Source: Anaerovirgula multivorans (GTDB taxonomy: Bacteria > Bacillota > Clostridia > Peptostreptococcales > Natronincolaceae). From it: a DNA stretch of 52,352 nucleotides. This document shows, piece by piece, positions 51,975 to 52,352 of this stretch. Positions within the stretch are counted from its first letter, which is position 1; each line of letters starts with the position of its first letter. A model generated the notes under the pieces. It saw nothing but the letters and a program-made list of their open reading frames with translations, did not search any database and was not told where the DNA came from. Location: assembly GCF_900188145.1 (NCBI RefSeq), contig NZ_FZOJ01000033.1:1-52352 (forward strand), given 5' to 3'. A program made the position numbers and the translations under genes.

Positions 51975-52030
51975 ATTCACGTCGCAACGACCTACTCTCC
52001 CAGGCAGCTTCCCGCCAAGTACCATCAGCG
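51975..52030 (-). pseudogene. 5S rRNA 3' fragment (truncated duplicate)
   Basis: The last 56 nt of 5S rRNA including flank are repeated exactly from the genuine copy (52252-52307). The sequence breaks at the 5S position after CATCAGCG, where the structured repeat begins. The direct duplication, including the terminator, spans 51929-52030 versus 52206-52307 with one mismatch. Confidence 0.9.
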
Positions 52031-52105
52031 GTTAGGTAGACAGCCAAAAGTTTGCTTTGTAACTTTTGTGCTGGTCACCTAGTTAAAAACCTAGATCTTT
52101 CTATT
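52031..52105. repeat. structured dispersed repeat, one arm, at the 5S breakpoint
   Basis: GGTAGACAGCCAAAAGTT and AACTTTTGTGCTGGTCACC form a long hairpin equivalent to arm 2 of the 4.6-kb element. Base changes are paired (GAAAG to AAAAG with CTTTC to CTTTT; AAC/GTT to AGC/GCT; AAGT/ACTT to AGGT/ACCT). The following 100 bp to the second 5S copy is unassigned, but 52187-52203 is an inverted 5S piece with one extra T. Confidence 0.6.
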
Positions 52106-52216
52106 GTAATAGTATCTATCTTATCTCTCATGCAGTTCACCAGTCAAAACATCTATCTATAGTGGTTTTTAACTTCCTTAATTTATTTAAGCCCTTTCAG
52201 CGCAAAACGAAAACTA

Positions 52217-52250
52217 AAAAAAGCTCTACATGTTTTTGTAGAACTTTTTT
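52217..52250 (-). terminator. rRNA operon terminator
   Basis: A GTTCTACA/TGTAGAGC hairpin with T-run lies directly after the 5S gene on the minus strand. Confidence 0.9.
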
Positions 52251-52254
52251 CATT

Positions 52255-52352
52255 CACGTCGCAACGACCTACTCTCCCAGGCAGCTTCCCGCCAAGTACC
52301 ATCAGCGCTGAAGGGCTTAACTTCTGTGTTCGGTATGGGAACAGGTGTGACC
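52255..52352 (-). rRNA. rrf: 5S rRNA, 3' part (partial)
   Basis: The complement contains the 5S signature CACACCTGTTCCCATACCGAACACAG, AGTTAAGCCCTTCAGCGC and GGTACTTGGCGGGAAGC. The 5' end is beyond the window. It ends a second leftward rRNA operon. Confidence 0.95.

Overview
The window is AT-rich DNA of a low-GC Gram-positive anaerobe of class Clostridia. The evidence is a T-box leader on serS, a long Bacillus-type SRP RNA, YedF/DUF3343 selenium-associated genes, several ferredoxin-dependent oxoacid oxidoreductases and A/T-ending codons. The style resembles Alkaliphilus/Natronincola relatives, but this is an inference with no database search. The window lies between two rRNA operons that are both transcribed leftward: the 5' end of a 16S gene at the left edge and the 3' end of a 5S gene at the right edge. 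Almost every protein gene is on the minus strand. || Layout: 1-480 holds the start of 16S and three tandem rRNA promoters. 500-9,450 is housekeeping: two L25/Ctc paralogues, rpsF-ssb-rpsR behind an S6:S18-type leader hairpin, a PLP aminotransferase, DUF951, MscS, DUF3343 and YedF. 9,700-11,120 holds SRP RNA, tRNA-Ser(GGA), tadA and tRNA-Arg(CCT). 11,440-15,590 is an ABC-2 exporter with a 32-residue membrane peptide, divergent from a TetR regulator, with three related palindromic operators between them. 15,700-18,440 is a four-subunit 2-oxoacid:ferredoxin oxidoreductase. || 18,600-34,610 is the striking part: one apparent operon of 17 genes. It has eight thiolase-fold KASIII (FabH-like) paralogues, two 3-hydroxyacyl-CoA dehydrogenases, an active SDR and a catalytically dead SDR, a VOC epimerase-like protein, an SCP2-domain protein, a DUF362 ferredoxin protein, and an indolepyruvate-type ferredoxin oxidoreductase (IorAB) at its head. 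There is no acyl carrier protein, malonyltransferase, dehydratase or enoyl reductase, so it is not a normal fatty-acid operon. Immediately upstream (34,990-35,590) is a small alternative sigma factor. A 29-bp promoter-like motif (GTTTACA, 14 bp, GTTGCTTG, 22 of 29 identical) occurs before both the sigma gene and iorA. I propose an uncharacterised CoA-tethered pathway that condenses amino-acid-derived acyl-CoAs under a dedicated sigma factor. || 36,300-43,500 holds serS with its T-box, a SymE-like remnant, and an M20 hydrolase/transporter operon behind a clear sigma-54 promoter with its own sigma-54 activator. 43,600-51,900 holds a small protein, a UPF0182 membrane protein, and a NAD operon (nadA-nadB-nadC plus a PTS-IIC-like membrane protein) behind NiaR and a NiaR-like operator. 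51,930-52,352 holds a duplicated 5S 3' half interrupted by a structured dispersed repeat. Related copies of that repeat lie at 4.6 kb and 3.2 kb, and their hairpins show compensatory base changes.
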